Assembly: GCA_030765045.1 (NCBI GenBank)
Contig: CM060962.1
Span: 168,373,194 to 168,437,193 of the forward strand
From: Tenodera sinensis
Taxonomy: Eukaryota > Arthropoda > Insecta > Mantodea > Mantidae
Direction: 5' to 3'
Length of the DNA: 64,000 nt
How positions within the stretch are numbered: position 1 is the stretch's first letter; each line of letters starts with the position of its first letter. Made by a program: the position numbers and the translations under genes. Below, in pieces: positions 45,201 to 56,379 of this stretch. The notes beneath the pieces were generated by a model that was given only the letters and a program-made list of their open reading frames with translations, made no database searches and had not been told where the DNA came from.

Positions 45201-45560
45201 GCTCGATGTTGCGCTTATTGACAAGATGTGAACACACTCATCTCACGCTTCGATGCGCTACAGCGTTCAAACCGTGCATTTTATATTTGAAAACCGATCA
45301 GTTTGCTACACCACAGAACATACATACTAAGCGTTGTCGGTGTTTTTGGGACATCTGTATAAATGTATGTTGCGGCACTATAATGCTGAATGTTCAATGT
45401 CCAATGTCGTATTTTGTACTTGGTATTTCGTATTTCATATCATGTCATATATTATACATATTATAGAGATATGTTTCTTGGGAAAACATGTTCTTTAAGT
45501 TTCCCACTCTATAGGGTTGACTACACTTAGATTCATACGGCATTAAATGTACCGAAATCA
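45201..45560. other. Unannotated stretch
   Basis: Near 45380-45460 there are degenerate repeats of GTCxTATTT words; nothing else. Confidence 0.4.
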
Positions 45561-45569
45561 CTCCACTTA

Positions 45570-45645
45570 AAATGCCATTTGGTTCTTCCTGTCGCTTCAG
45601 CTGGTTGCCATTTGGTTTTCCCTGTCGCTTTAGTTGGTTGCAAAT
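45570..45645 (+). repeat. Tandem repeat, 36-bp unit, 2 copies
   Basis: TGCCATTTGGTTCTTCCTGT-CGCTTCAGCTGGT is followed 36 bases later by TGCCATTTGGTTTTCCCTGT-CGCTTTAGTTGGT. Confidence 0.9.
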
Positions 45646-46107
45646 GTTCCACATGACAAGTGGGGTGTTAGATATCCAATGTTATAAATAGTCACATTGC
45701 TATCTCTTTATAAAAGTAAAGTTATGATAAAAGAAACGCTTTTTTTACAATAAAATTTATTGTTTTGTTAATATAAATTAGTTTTTATTTTAAACTCATT
45801 ACAAAATCATGAAATATAATGAACTACTTGACTTTATAGAATTAATTCTTCATTCTTCAAAATTATTTTCTACTTTTTAGTTTGGTTTGTTATAAAAGCA
45901 TGCTTTTGTTAGCTTTTTAAATCTATAAATTAATATTTAGCCTTTTAGCCTCAAATTTTTCTACTCGATCTTTTTCAAAATGTTTAAGCTGAAATATTTT
46001 AAAAATTTCAGAGTTCGAAACTTCTTTAAAATATATTTTTTTTTTTTTTTAAATTTTCAAACCACCTTTTTTGGAACAGTATTAGATTAGAATTACTGTT
46101 TTAACTA
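45646..46107. other. Very AT-rich unannotated stretch
   Basis: AT-rich sequence with a T run at about 46029-46050. No coding structure. Confidence 0.45.
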
Positions 46108-46365
46108 CACTATCAGCTGTTGTGGACTTCCTGGCCCTGGGTAAAGTTCAATCCGGAATCCTTCCCCCGAAATCTCGTGTCCCTCTCAGGTCCTCTCTCC
46201 GGGCATCTCCGTCTTTCAATATTCTTCGATTTCTGAACTACCAGCTGTAGTGGGTATCTTGACCCTGTATGAACTGCGGTCTGCGATATTTCCCCTGGGT
46301 CTCGTGTTCCTTATAGGTCCTCTCTCTGGACATCCACGTCATCCAATATATAAATATGTATTTCT
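46108..46365 (+). repeat. Tandem repeat, about 129-bp unit, 2 copies
   Basis: Units open CTATCAGCTGTTGTGGACTT and CTACCAGCTGTAGTGGGTAT. Both contain TCTCGTGTxCCT, AGGTCCTCTCTC and GACATC/GGCATCTCCGTC words near their ends. Confidence 0.85.
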
Positions 46366-46439
46366 TTAATTAAAGCAGTTTTCAGGGTGCATGTAGAAAT
46401 GTGCCTTAGCGACATCTAAGATAACTGTACCATTTTCTA

Positions 46440-47530
46440 TATTAATTTAGCTTATTCATTCTTTATCCTGACGACCCTAGTCAGAACATTGGGACAAAGT
46501 CATGATATTATGTTCTCGTCGGTCCTTAACACATGTGCAAATTTTCAAGTCAATCAGACAACTCTAAGAAGGTGAAACTTACGTTGAAAGATTCTGTTAC
46601 ATTCATAAATATATCTAAGTAATTTTTTTTATCCTGATGATCCTGATCAAGACATTAGGACAAAGCCATGATATTACTGTATTGTCACTGGTCCTCGACA
46701 CGTATGCAAATTTTCAAGTAAATCAGACGACTCTAAGTTGGTAAAAATTACGTTGAAAGATTCTTTTGGATTGATAGATTTAGCTTAGTCACTTTTTATC
46801 TGAAGACCCTAGTCAGTATATTAGGACAAATTCAAGATATTATGGTATTGTCATCAACCCTTGGCATGTGTGCAAATTTTCGAGTCACTCTGACTTCTCA
46901 AGTTGGTGAAAATTAAGTTACATTGTTAAATTTAGCCAAGTCACTTTTTATCCTAATATTGCTAGTCAAAGTCATGATATTATTACATTGTCATCGGTCC
47001 ACGACATGTGTGCAAATTTTCAAGTCAATCATACGTCTCACGTAGGTGAGAATTACATGTTAAATTTAGCCAAGTCACTTTTTATCCTGATGATCCTTGT
47101 CAGGACATTAGGACAAAGTCGTGATATTATTGTACTGCCATTGGTCCTTGACATGTGTGCACATTTTCAAGTCAATCAAACGTCTCAAGCTAGTGAAAAT
47201 TGCGTTGGATTGTTAAATTTAGCCAAGTCACTTTTTTATCCAGATATTGCTGGTCAGGACATTAGGACAAAGTCATGATATTATTACATTGCCATCGGTC
47301 CTTGATACGTGTGCAAATTTTCAAGTCAATCATACGTGTCAAGTAGGTGAAAATTACGTTACATTGATACATTTAGCTAAATCCCTTTTCATCCTGATTA
47401 TCCTGTTCAGGATCTTAGGATAAAGTTATGATATTATTGCATTGTCATCGGTCGTTGACATGTGTGCAAATTTTGAAATCTATCAGACAACTCTAAGTGG
47501 GTGAAAATTACGTCGAAAGTTTCCGTTACA
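46440..47530 (+). repeat. Satellite-like tandem array, 7 units of about 136-172 bp
   Basis: TTTATCCTGATGATCC / CAGGACATTAGGACAAAGTC / TGATATTATTGTATTGTCAT / ACATGTGTGCAAATTTTCAA / GTGAAAATTACGTTG recur in order. Unit starts are near 46456, 46628, 46789, 46941, 47077, 47228 and 47380. Early units are longer (160-172), later ones about 150; the unit at 46941 has lost the AGGACATTAGGAC part. The plus frame at 46988-47278 spans two units and is not a gene. Confidence 0.92.
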
Positions 47531-48348
47531 TTGCATTGCATTACATTACATACAGGTGAAGCTAATATAAAGCGTGTAATAAGCAATAATGTGTAGAGAA
47601 AGTCATGTGTAAAACAGGACAGGACAGGACAGTGTCACAGATGTACATGTTCAAAGTAGTGAATGAAACACCGGATCTTGATGTTTCTCGGTAGGTTGAA
47701 CGGAGGCGTTATCGTCTGCATTTCCTCGATCAGTACACATGAATAGGAGAATCGATGGTTAGTAGAGCAGCATCCGCCGCACTGTCCAGATCCGCACTCA
47801 TCAAATTTTCAGTTCTTCAGACCGTTTAAGAATTTTTTATCCGGAAAAATAAGAGAAGAAAGATCAGAAACTCGCTGCTACGCTGTCCTTTACTTCTCGC
47901 GGATGGAAACGTAACAGCAGTGCATGAGGAGCTGGGTAAATGTTTACTGCGATGGTAATACACAACTCACGTTACCAGGCGGTCAATATAAGGTCTCCTT
48001 TAAACAGGTAGAGTTACCTGCAGAGTAACACTTCACACCACCTTTTAAGACGGAGCAGAACTTAAATTCTGATTTGGAAGAACAACATTACATTACTGGT
48101 CATTTGGATCTATTTACATGCAGACAGATGAACAGGATGTTTCACAACTGACTGATTAACTGTAAGGGATTACAGAAGGGTGTTGGGGGAACAGTTGGAG
48201 CACACTTATGGTCCCAGAGCACATGATTTTGTGCAATAAGCCAAAATAAATTTGAGCGAAAGCGTCACTGATACAAGCTCAATGCTACGTGCAAGCATTT
48301 GCTGCACTGCCAACAAGTGTACATGTGTGGTTCATCTCATGTGAATTG
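47531..48348. other. Unannotated stretch
   Basis: A GTGTAGAGAAAGTCATGTGT M1-end fragment lies at about 47592. An AGGAC pentamer is repeated three times at about 47617-47632. Confidence 0.4.
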
Positions 48349-48508
48349 ACTGTCGCTTAAAGCCTACACAATTCCCATATATCTCTTGCACAAAGAAAGT
48401 TGGCAAAAGATAATCTCTACGAATGTTTATCTCAGTTAACATGAAGTAGAGGAATAAGCATTTGTAACAACAGTGTGTAAAAGAATAGAGAAAGTCATGT
48501 GAGCGCAC
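48349..48508 (-). mobile_element. M1 right-terminal fragment, minus orientation
   Basis: TCGCTTAAAGCCTACACAAT, GAATGTTTATCTCAGTTAAC and GAATAGAGAAAGTCATGTGA match the last 160 bases of minus-oriented M1. Confidence 0.75.
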
Positions 48509-48552
48509 ACATGGTCACCATCGACTATTCACTCAAATAATATGTGCCCATT

Positions 48553-48753
48553 GCACAATGACCGCCAAAGATAATCTCAGTGGACTTCCAGTCTGTCACA
48601 TTATCTATCGCTGTACGAAGGCGCGGTCGTTTTAGGACATGCACCCTTGCACCGTGGCCTAAAACAGCCACTGAAATGGTCATGACTTCGTACACCGGTA
48701 AATAATGTAACATAGACCGGAGGTCCACAGATTATCTATGGTGGTCATTGTAC
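48553..48753. repeat. Inverted repeat, arms about 36 bp, loop about 125 bp
   Basis: ACAATGACCGCCAAAGATAA-TCTCAGTGGACTTCC is mirrored by GGAGGTCCACAG-ATTATCTATGGTGGTCATTGT. Confidence 0.75.
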
Positions 48754-49613
48754 GTCGAATACCACGCTATGGCAGACACAAAATTTAATGGCGGCTGATA
48801 CCTGACCATTACGGCTCTCTTCTGTAGTGTAAATAACATTTTGGGCGCAAATGATTTTTATATCACCGGCTTTACGGCGCGATTTCACAGGGTGTTTAAC
48901 TATACAACACCGCAAGACATTGCAAGCTTCTGAATGAATACTGTGTTGAGCCACCTATCATTAAATTTTGTATCAGCCATAGCTGAAGGAGTCTCCTGAC
49001 ACCCTCTGAGAACTGTTCCTCAAATACCGGCGACGACACGTTCGTCTTGCACCGGCTTTTAGACGATGCACCCCAGGGATTCCATAGATTTAAACGGTAT
49101 AGTAACCCCTCTTTAGAAACGACTTTGTTACACTAAAGCTAAATATATTTTCTTCTGGATTATAAAGAGACTAGCTGAAACACCTGGCGTTGCGGGTAGT
49201 TTCACGATTTTATCCGTACAACGTTTACACTTATATTGGATACTATATAGAACTCAAAATAAACAAAATAACACTGGGAAACCATTATGCAAAAGCCTAG
49301 TTGAACAACTCCAAATACCACAGGAAGAAAAGCAAGTAGAGAAACCTGTGTGAATGCAAGACGTTGAACTTCTACGTCAATCAAATAGAAAATTGTACGA
49401 ATTATTTGTAGAAGAGGTAGTACAGAAAGAAATACGATAGTGTTTCGTAAAAGAAACGTAAGTAAAGATAATCGTGTGTCCTTACAAGAATACCGGAAAA
49501 TTAGGTGACCCTTCGCTCAGGTCTCGCTGAAGTTGGTTATTTACTTTTGTGAAAGATAGTACACAGACAAAAGATGTGACAAAAGGTTATTAAAGATGGA
49601 TAGAGTGTGTATG

Positions 49614-49615
<2 letters not shown>
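48754..49615. other. Unannotated stretch
   Basis: No recognised features. Confidence 0.4.
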
Positions 49616-49649
<34 letters not shown>

Positions 49650-49682
49650 GTGTGGGTGTGTATGTGTGTGTGTGCGTGTGTA
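49616..49682. repeat. (GT)n microsatellite, interrupted
   Basis: GT repeat with GC, GG and AT interruptions. The frames on both strands here are its translations. Confidence 0.95.
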
Positions 49683-50650
49683 ATAACGGAGAGGGGGACA
49701 CCTCGACCCAGCGCGACCACGCTATGCCCCCCGCCCCCCACCACCCCTTCCCCCAAGGGGAAGTGATGAGGCAAAGTGACACCAAGAGGTTGCAAGACTG
49801 ACGCCAACGAAGCCCAGAGACGCATAAAAGTCTCTAAGAGTTACAGATAGTGACACCTGGTGCTGGATAGCGTACTTTGGTTTTCGGAAAATATAGAGCT
49901 CGGTCTCAAGTATAAAAGGAAAGTAGAATTATAAACGAGAAAGACAAGAGTATTATAGCAGTGAACTGGATAACGCAAGTATAGCTGCGGGATATTTTGG
50001 TGTTTGTATTAGTATAAATTAGATCCTATCATAATTATTCCACCTACTTCGTAACTGCAGAATGAAAATCTACAAAATGTACGCTAAACTTTTTTACCTT
50101 CTTTGCTACAAAATGTGTGAAGTAACTGAAATCTGTATGTAACGACTTGAATCTGATCTCCGCAGTAAACGACGGAAAAAGAAACCAAAGTAGCGATCTC
50201 CTTACATCACCACCTGCGTATCAGGGAAAACAAACACAGTTATCAGACTTTTTATATGTGTAATATCGTTTGCTCAGTTATATCGCCGAGTAAGACGCTG
50301 GAGACGCAGTCCAGCGTGTAGTCTTTCATTTACGATCTCATTCAAAAGATGGCAGCCAGGAAACACAACGCGATCAACAATATTGCACTATGTTATGTAT
50401 ACTTGCAATGTGACAAACCGTTGCTTTCTTGTAACAGCTACAACAGCCGTAATTAGTTTTTATTAATGACGATAAACAATAATGAGAAAGGATTTGTTCA
50501 TTAACGTCTGAAACTGTAATTACCTATTACGGGCAGAAGTTAGGGATTAAAAAAAATAGATGTAATACTTTTACATGAATTTCTGTACTCACTATCGTTT
50601 ATTTTAATAAAACTCCTAGTCTTGCTACGAAAGCTTATTTTTTGGTTGTA
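49683..50650. other. Unannotated stretch
   Basis: A C-rich segment lies at about 49726-49755; otherwise nothing recognised. Confidence 0.4.
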
Positions 50651-50930
50651 AGAGCAAGGGAGATCCTGCCTCTGGCGCGGACGAACCGGGTTAGATCCCC
50701 GGTACCGGCATGGGGATTTTTCCCCCATTGGTAAGTCTGGCACGGGGTGCATTCAGCCTCGGTAGATCCCTGAGGGGCAAATTGAGGAGCTACTCGTGCT
50801 CAGGGATCCTACCGCATCTCACCCTCCAGTTCTGCACCCCACTCATGACGCTTGCAGTGGGCAGAGGTGGGGGACGCAGCGGCCGAGCGGTAAACCTTGG
50901 TCCGCAAAGGGCCCTTGCGCTAGGGGTTAC
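50651..50930 (+). mobile_element. SINE family A, 5'-damaged copy
   Basis: The tRNA head is reduced to AGATCCTGCCTCTGGCGCGG-ACGAACCGGGTTAGATCCCC; the A box is missing. The body (TTGAGGAGCTACT, CACCCTCCAGTTCTGCACCC, CAGAGGTGGGGGACGCAGCG) and the tail CCTTGGTCCGCAAAGGGCCC match the copies at 5.0 and 58.6 kb. Confidence 0.85.
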
Positions 50931-51329
50931 TTATTAATTTTAGGAACAAGGGAGATACAGGAAACCGAAACGGTAACTCATGTGTTAAAGTGTGCTACTA
51001 TATCCCGGCCTTGAAATTCTACTATTGTTCCACGATATTCCGTGGAACAATAGAACAGCAACAGAGCTTTAAAAATTAAATACTGAAAAATGCAAACTAA
51101 TAATACACAAACATGGCCCGGAAACAGCTAATGCAACAAAAATGTCGTTTGAAATAAATGGTGTATTTTGAAGAAATTTATTTTATGTGTAGTACGTTTT
51201 TGTTTATCCCTGTCAGTTACACAAAACTATAAAATTCCTTTCGAATGAAGAGGACTTCAGAGGCTATTCCCAGAAATTCAAGATATATATACTAAATATG
51301 TATATTTTAATGAACATCATTTGAGACAT
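50931..51329. other. Unannotated stretch with a perfect small palindrome
   Basis: CTATTGTTCCACG-ATATTC-CGTGGAACAATAG at 51018-51049 is a perfect 13-bp-arm hairpin. Nothing else is recognised. Confidence 0.6.
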
Positions 51330-52203
51330 TTTTACTTTCTCTACTGGTAGGTAGAGGAAGTATTGTATTCCAACCAAAAATTCCATGTCGAGATTTCACC
51401 GGAAATATATGTTTTGAGACCCCCTGAATCCAAAAGAAAAGGATTTTTAGAAAAAGGTCTGTGTTTGTGTGTCAGTCTGTTTGCCTATCAGTCTGTGGAG
51501 AGCATAACTCAAAAACGAAAAGTCGGTTAAAAACCAAAGTTGGTATTTAAGTTTAATGTCTTCCAAGGATGCGACACGAAGATCTTGAAGAAAATAGCAC
51601 TACCCTAAAGTACCCTTTACATGGAAAATGTTTCGAAAATTTTGACTTTCTTGAAAACGGCCTTAACGATTTTGATTAAAATGCCATATGTTTAAGATAT
51701 TTGTATGACAAATGAAATGTATATTTTGAATTTTCTGGCTATAGCCTATGTAGTCCTGTTTACTCTGGACGACTTTTGAATAACTCGTAAGAGATAGACA
51801 AACCCTTACTATACAAAAAATGTGTATCTCGCTAAAACACAATTTATGTCTGTATACATTTCTTGGTAGAGTGAACCATTCCGGATATATTTCTTGTTAT
51901 TTGTGTCAGTTCCGAAAAACTGACAACTTTCGTGAAACGGAACTTCGTTGTTAATTTTTTTATATGTTAAGCGTGCAAAGAGAACGGAATCTCAAAGCTT
52001 TAAAAGATTTGACTATTGCTCAAAGCCTACTGCATGTCCATATTCCCCTTGCACCTACAAAGAAATTAGCAATAAGATCATTTGTACAAATGTTTATCTC
52101 AACTAACACGAAGAAGATATAGGAATAAGAGTTTGTAACAATGGTTAGTACAAGAGTAGAGAAAGTCATGCGAGTGCAACACACCAGATTTTTAAGAATA
52201 TGA
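51330..52203 (-). mobile_element. M1 element, minus orientation, full-length reference copy
   Basis: This is the best-preserved M1. Left end: TACTTTCTCTACTGGTAGGT-AGAGGAAGTATTG. In order: CGAGATTTCACCGGAAATAT, GGATTTTTAGAAAAAGG, a short TG-rich site (51460-51480), AGCATAACTCAAAAACGAAA, AAGTTGGTATTTAAGTTTAA, GGATGCGACACGAAGATCTT, TTGAAAACGGCCTTAACG, TGACAAATGAAATGTATATT, TCTGGCTATAGCCTATGTAG, GGACGACTTTTGAATAACTC, GCAAAGAGAACGGAATCTCA, TATTCCCCTTGCACCTACAA. Right end: AGTAGAGAAAGT at 52154-52165, then a conserved CATGCGAGTGCAACACACCA. ACTTTCTCTACT and AGTAGAGAAAGT are mutually inverted 12-base ends, suggesting a non-autonomous DNA element. No protein is encoded. The target duplication is not clear, and the conserved sequence outside the right end shows that the true boundary may lie further out. 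Confidence 0.85.
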
Positions 52204-52997
52204 AACCTATTCAAAAATGTTCCTTATAATTTTCCTTTCGTGTCACATATTTAGAGGATACTGCATTTCACACCAAGTACGTTGTTAATAGAAAACTTAT
52301 GTTTATGCCGTTCATAGTAATGGACCTTCTAAAAATGCCTTTTTAGTATTCAGAGGACCTAGAAATACATATTTGCGGTAAAATATCCACATTAAATGTT
52401 GGGATGAAATGTGCTATTTCGTCTTGCCTACTATAAAAGCATAGTTGTATAGTTCCAAAATAAGTCATCCAACTTTCTAGTAACATTATTATTCGAGTAG
52501 GTATTTCAATCGTTGAGTCACAATATAACTAAGTTTTTGTATCATATAATACGTTTAATGCTGCCAAATAGCCATACAAGTTCTGAGACCTTCTAACTGT
52601 CCCTACTTTATTGCTTCAGACCCCAATACAGAGTGTCCGCCAGTCAGATTTAATTCTATTACTGAGCTTTTGCGATACACATGCGATGGGCAATTAACTG
52701 GGACGTCCTTTGAAGCACAAAAAATTAGTATTTGGAAACTGATACTATGTGGTTACTACGATGAAGGACGTGACGTGAGGAGAAGTAAAGCCCTATATCG
52801 CCAATGTTAACATGTGCTAAATTCGTGACCCAATATCTCAAATTATTCAGATTGATATTTTAAATAGTAGGGTATAAATACCTACCTTTTAAGTTCATTG
52901 ATGTACTTATTGTGCATAAAAATTTTTATTAAGGAAGATGGTGTAGTTAACAAAAGTATACTATATTAGGATTCACATGTATCAGCAATTCTTCTCT
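52204..52997. other. Unannotated stretch with a decayed M1-like piece
   Basis: CTAAAAATGCCTTTTTAGTA, TTCAGAGGACCTAGAAATAC and ATATTTGCGGTAAAATATCC at 52330-52430 form a plus-oriented M1 3' fragment. The rest has no recognised feature. Confidence 0.5.
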
Positions 52998-53110
52998 TTT
53001 ACTTTCTGTACTAAGTATAGTAAGGGAAGTATCGTGTTCGACCCAGAAATTCGATGTCGAAATTTCAAAATATATATTTTTAAGCCCTCAGAATATAAAA
53101 AGTATTATTA

Positions 53111-53149
<39 letters not shown>

Positions 53150-53827
53150 AGTGCGTCAGTGAACAGCATTAGTAGAAAACGAAAAGCCGGTTAAAATCAG
53201 AGTTGATATTTAAGCTTAATATCTTTGAACGATGTGACACGAGTATTTTGAAGAAAATTCCTCCAATCTAAACCAACTTTTAATGAAACGTTTTTCAAAA
53301 ATGTTGATTTTCTCAAAAACGGCTATAAAGATTTTGATTAAAATGCCATGTTTAAGATATTTTTATAGCAAACGAAATGTATATTTTGAATTTTCTGGCT
53401 ATAGCCCATGAAGTCTTGTTAATTCTTGATCACTTTTGTATAACTGGTAAACCGTAACACAAAAATAAAATCTTACTGTACAAAAAACGTAGATTTCGTT
53501 AAAACACACAATTTATGTCAAATGGCATTTTTTGTCAAGGAACCATTTCGGAGATATTCCTTGTTGTTTGTTAGAATAATTATAGACCGTTCTATCTTTT
53601 AGTCATGCAATGAGAACGGAATTTCGAGGTCATCATAACGCTTAAAACATTTGACTATCGCTTAAAAGCTACTGTATTCCCCTTGCACATACAAGAAAAT
53701 TAACAGTAAGATAATTTATACAAATGTTCACCTCGATTAACATGAAGTAGATAGAGGATTAAGTGTTTGTGAGAATAGTTTGTACAAGAGTAGAGTAAGT
53801 CATGTGAGTGCATCACATCAGATTTTT
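52998..53827 (-). mobile_element. M1 element, minus orientation, full length
   Basis: The left end is TTTTACTTTCTGTACTAAGT. The right end is AAGAGTAGAGTAAGTCATGT, followed by the conserved GAGTGCATCACATCAGATTT. A (GT)n run sits at the microsatellite site (53111-53149). All other landmarks of the reference copy are present in order. Confidence 0.9.
53111..53149. repeat. (GT)n microsatellite inside M1
   Basis: About 19 GT units at the M1 simple-repeat site. Confidence 0.97.
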
Positions 53828-54065
53828 TCAAAAAAATAACGGACCATGTTATAAATACCAAAGTAAATCTCCAACTACACTTGAGAGGTTGTTTTTATCA
53901 CTCTTAAATGTAATTAACCTTCTTCAGTAGTTTCTGAGAAAGTGGGTCATGGTAAACCCCGAAAAAGCAGTTTAAAGCAGAAATAAAGAAAACAAACTCC
54001 CATACGAAACTACCGTGAAAAGATGGGTTAAATTTACCTCTCTGCTCTAAAATGCCCAGGAGTTA
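53828..54065. other. Short unannotated spacer between M1 copies
   Basis: No visible features. Confidence 0.4.
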
Positions 54066-54205
54066 AGGTTTTTACTTTCTCTTCACCTACACAGTCAATA
54101 GGTACAGATGGTACTGCATTCCAAGCAAAGATACGATACCGAAGTTTCAATGGAAATATAGCTTTCCAGGTCCCCTAAATCCGAAAAGAGCATTTTTAGG
54201 AAAAT

Positions 54206-54261
<56 letters not shown>

Positions 54262-54262
54262 C
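54206..54262. repeat. (GT)n microsatellite inside M1
   Basis: A long GT run ending in GCGCGCGTGCGTC, at the same site as in the other copies. Confidence 0.97.
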
Positions 54263-54299
54263 GTCAGAGAGAGAGACAGAAAGCGAGAAAACACAAAAC

Positions 54300-55755
54300 G
54301 AAAAGGCGTAGGTAAAGCTGAAGGTGAAGGCGAAGTCGTAAGTGCAGGTGAAGGCGAAGTCGTAAGCGCAGGTGAAGATGAAGGCGTAGGTGTAGGTGAA
54401 GGTGAAGGCGTAGGTGCAGGTGAAGGTGTAGGTGAAGGTGAAGGCGTAGGTGAAGGTGAAAGCGTAGGTGTAGGTGAAGGTGAAGGAGTAGGTGCAGGTG
54501 AAGGTGAAGGCGTAGGTGTAGGTGAAGGTGAAGGTGAAGGCGTAGGTGCAGGTGAAGGTGAAGGTGTAGGTGAAGGTGAAGGTGAAGGCGTAGGTGTAGG
54601 TGCAGGTGAAGGCGAAATTAAAGGTGTAGGTAAAGTGAAGGCGTAGGTGAAGGTGAAGATGAGGGCGAAGGCGTAGGTACAGGCGTAGGTGAAGGTGAAG
54701 GCGAAGTCGTAAGTGCAGGTGAAGGCGAAGTCGTAAGCGCAGGTGAAGATGAAGGCGTAGGTGTAGGTGAAGGTGAAGGCGTAGGTGCAGGTGAAGGTGT
54801 AGGTGAAGTCATAAGTGCAGGTGAAGATGAAGGCGTAGGTGTAGGTGAAGGTGAAGTCGTAAGTGCAGGTGAAGGCGAAGTCGTAAGCGCAGGTGAAGAT
54901 GAAGGCGTAGGTGTAGGTGTAGGTGAAGGTGAAGGCGAAGTCGTAAGTGCAGGTGAAGGCGAAGTCGTAAGCGCAGGTGAAGATGAAGGCGTAGGTGCAG
55001 GTGAAGGTGAAGACGTAGGTGCAGGTGAAGGTGTAGTTGAAGGTGAAGGTGAAGGTGTAGGTGAAGGTGAAGGCGTAGGTGTAGGTGAAGGTGAAGGAGT
55101 AGGTGCAGGTGAAGGTGAAGACGTAGGTGCAGGTGAAGGTGTAGTTGAAGGTGAAGGTGAAGGTGTAGGTGAAGGTGAAGGCGTAGGTGCAGATGAAGAC
55201 GTAGGTGTAGGTGAAGGCGTAGGTGCAGGTGAAGGCGTAGGTGCAGGTGAAGGCATAGGTGCAGGTGAAGGCGTAGGTGCAGATGAAGGCGTAGGTGTAG
55301 GTGAAGGCGTAGGTGCAGGTGAAGGCGTAGGTGCAGGTGAAGGTGAAGGCGTAGGTGTAGGTGAAGGTGAAGGCGTAGGTGCAGGTGAAGGTGTAGGTGA
55401 AGGCGTAGGTGCAGGTGAAGGCGAAATTAAAGGTGCAGGTAAAGGTGAAGGCGTAGGTGAAGGTGAAGCTGAAGGTGAAGATGAGGGCGAAGGCGTAGGT
55501 ACAGGTGAAGGTGAAGATGAAGGTGAAGGCGTAGGTGCAGGTGAAGGTGACAGCATAGGTGCAGGTTAAGGTGAAGATGAAGGCGTAGGTGAAGGTGAAG
55601 GCGAAGGTGAAGGCGTAGGTGCAGGTGAAGGCGAAGGTGCAGGTGAAGGCGAAGGTGCAGGTGAAGGCGAAGGCGTAGGTGAAGGTGAAGGCGTAGGTGC
55701 AGGTGAAGGCGTAGGTGAAGGCGAAGGCCTAGGTGAAGGTAAAGGCGAAGAAGAA
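54300..55755. repeat. GGTGAA/GGCGTA/GGTGCA hexamer minisatellite with higher-order structure
   Basis: About 1.45 kb of six-base words, chiefly GGTGAA, GGCGTA, GGTGTA, GGTGCA, GGCGAA. Higher-order copies are visible. The GCGAAGTCGTAAGTGCAGGT-GAAGGCGAAGTCGTAAGCGC block occurs at about 54330, 54702, 54855 (variant) and 54937. A GAAGACGTAGGTGCAGGTGA-AGGTGTAGTTGAAGG block occurs at about 55010 and 55112. A GGCGAAATTAAAGGTG block occurs at about 54609 and 55419. Because the unit is a multiple of three, both strands stay open: 145 residues of Gly/Glu/Val on plus and 312 residues of Pro/Ser/Thr/Ala on minus. These are artefacts. Confidence 0.95.
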
Positions 55756-56379
55756 TTGCTTAAGCTTATATAGGCAATAAAGTGTAGTTCAGAGATGTCT
55801 AACCTTCTGTCTTTTGAGAACCTTAGCCAATGAGCGGCAATGCCTCACTCCACTCCTCACTCGGAGGAACAGACAGTCAGTACGCAGTGACGGACACAAC
55901 CAGGCGACTTCACGAAGTTTCTAAGTCATTATTGGAATTTTCTGGGAATGTCCTCAGATGACCTCTTCATTCTGCATGACTTTTGCAAAATGGTAAACAG
56001 TAAGAGACAGCAAAAGCCTAATAAATAAAACAGGGATCTCTTTAAAACACATAATTTATGTCAAATACTTATTCGTTCTTTTGAGTGAACCATTTACGAG
56101 GTATTCTTTCTTCGTTTTTCATTCCTTGCCCTTGCAAAGCGAACGGAATATCATTGGCATCGCATAGCAACCAGCTCTTAAAACATTTCATTATCGCCTA
56201 AAGCCTACCGTATTCCCATATTCCCCTTGCACCTACAAGAAAATTCACAATAGGGTAATTTCTCATAATGCGCATGTCGATTAAAATTTAGTATATAAAT
56301 GAATAAACATTTGCAAGAATAGTATGTATAAGAGTGTATGTAGTGTGTATATACAGCTCTGCACACATTTGTAAACTGA

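Larger units (their letters stand above)
54066..56345 (-). mobile_element. M1 element, minus orientation, expanded by a 1.45-kb minisatellite
   Basis: The left part 54066-54205 is ordinary M1 (TTTTTACTTTCTCTTCACCT, AAGCATTTTTAGGAAAATG-type blocks), followed by (GT)n at 54206-54262. The right part 55925-56345 is ordinary M1 from TTGGAATTTTCTGGGAATGT through GCAAAGCGAACGGAATATCA and TATTCCCCTTGCACCTACAA to a decayed right end. Between them is the minisatellite and about 170 bases of other sequence, instead of the usual approximately 200-bp M1 segment. Confidence 0.8.

Noticed and set aside
46988..47278. 96-residue plus frame as a small gene
   Set aside because: It spans two units of the tandem array and repeats itself internally.
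54618..55556. 312-residue minus-strand frame rich in Pro, Ser, Thr and Ala, like a mucin or cell-wall protein
   Set aside because: It is the translation of the hexamer minisatellite. The plus strand is open as well, and the array lies inside a mobile element copy.
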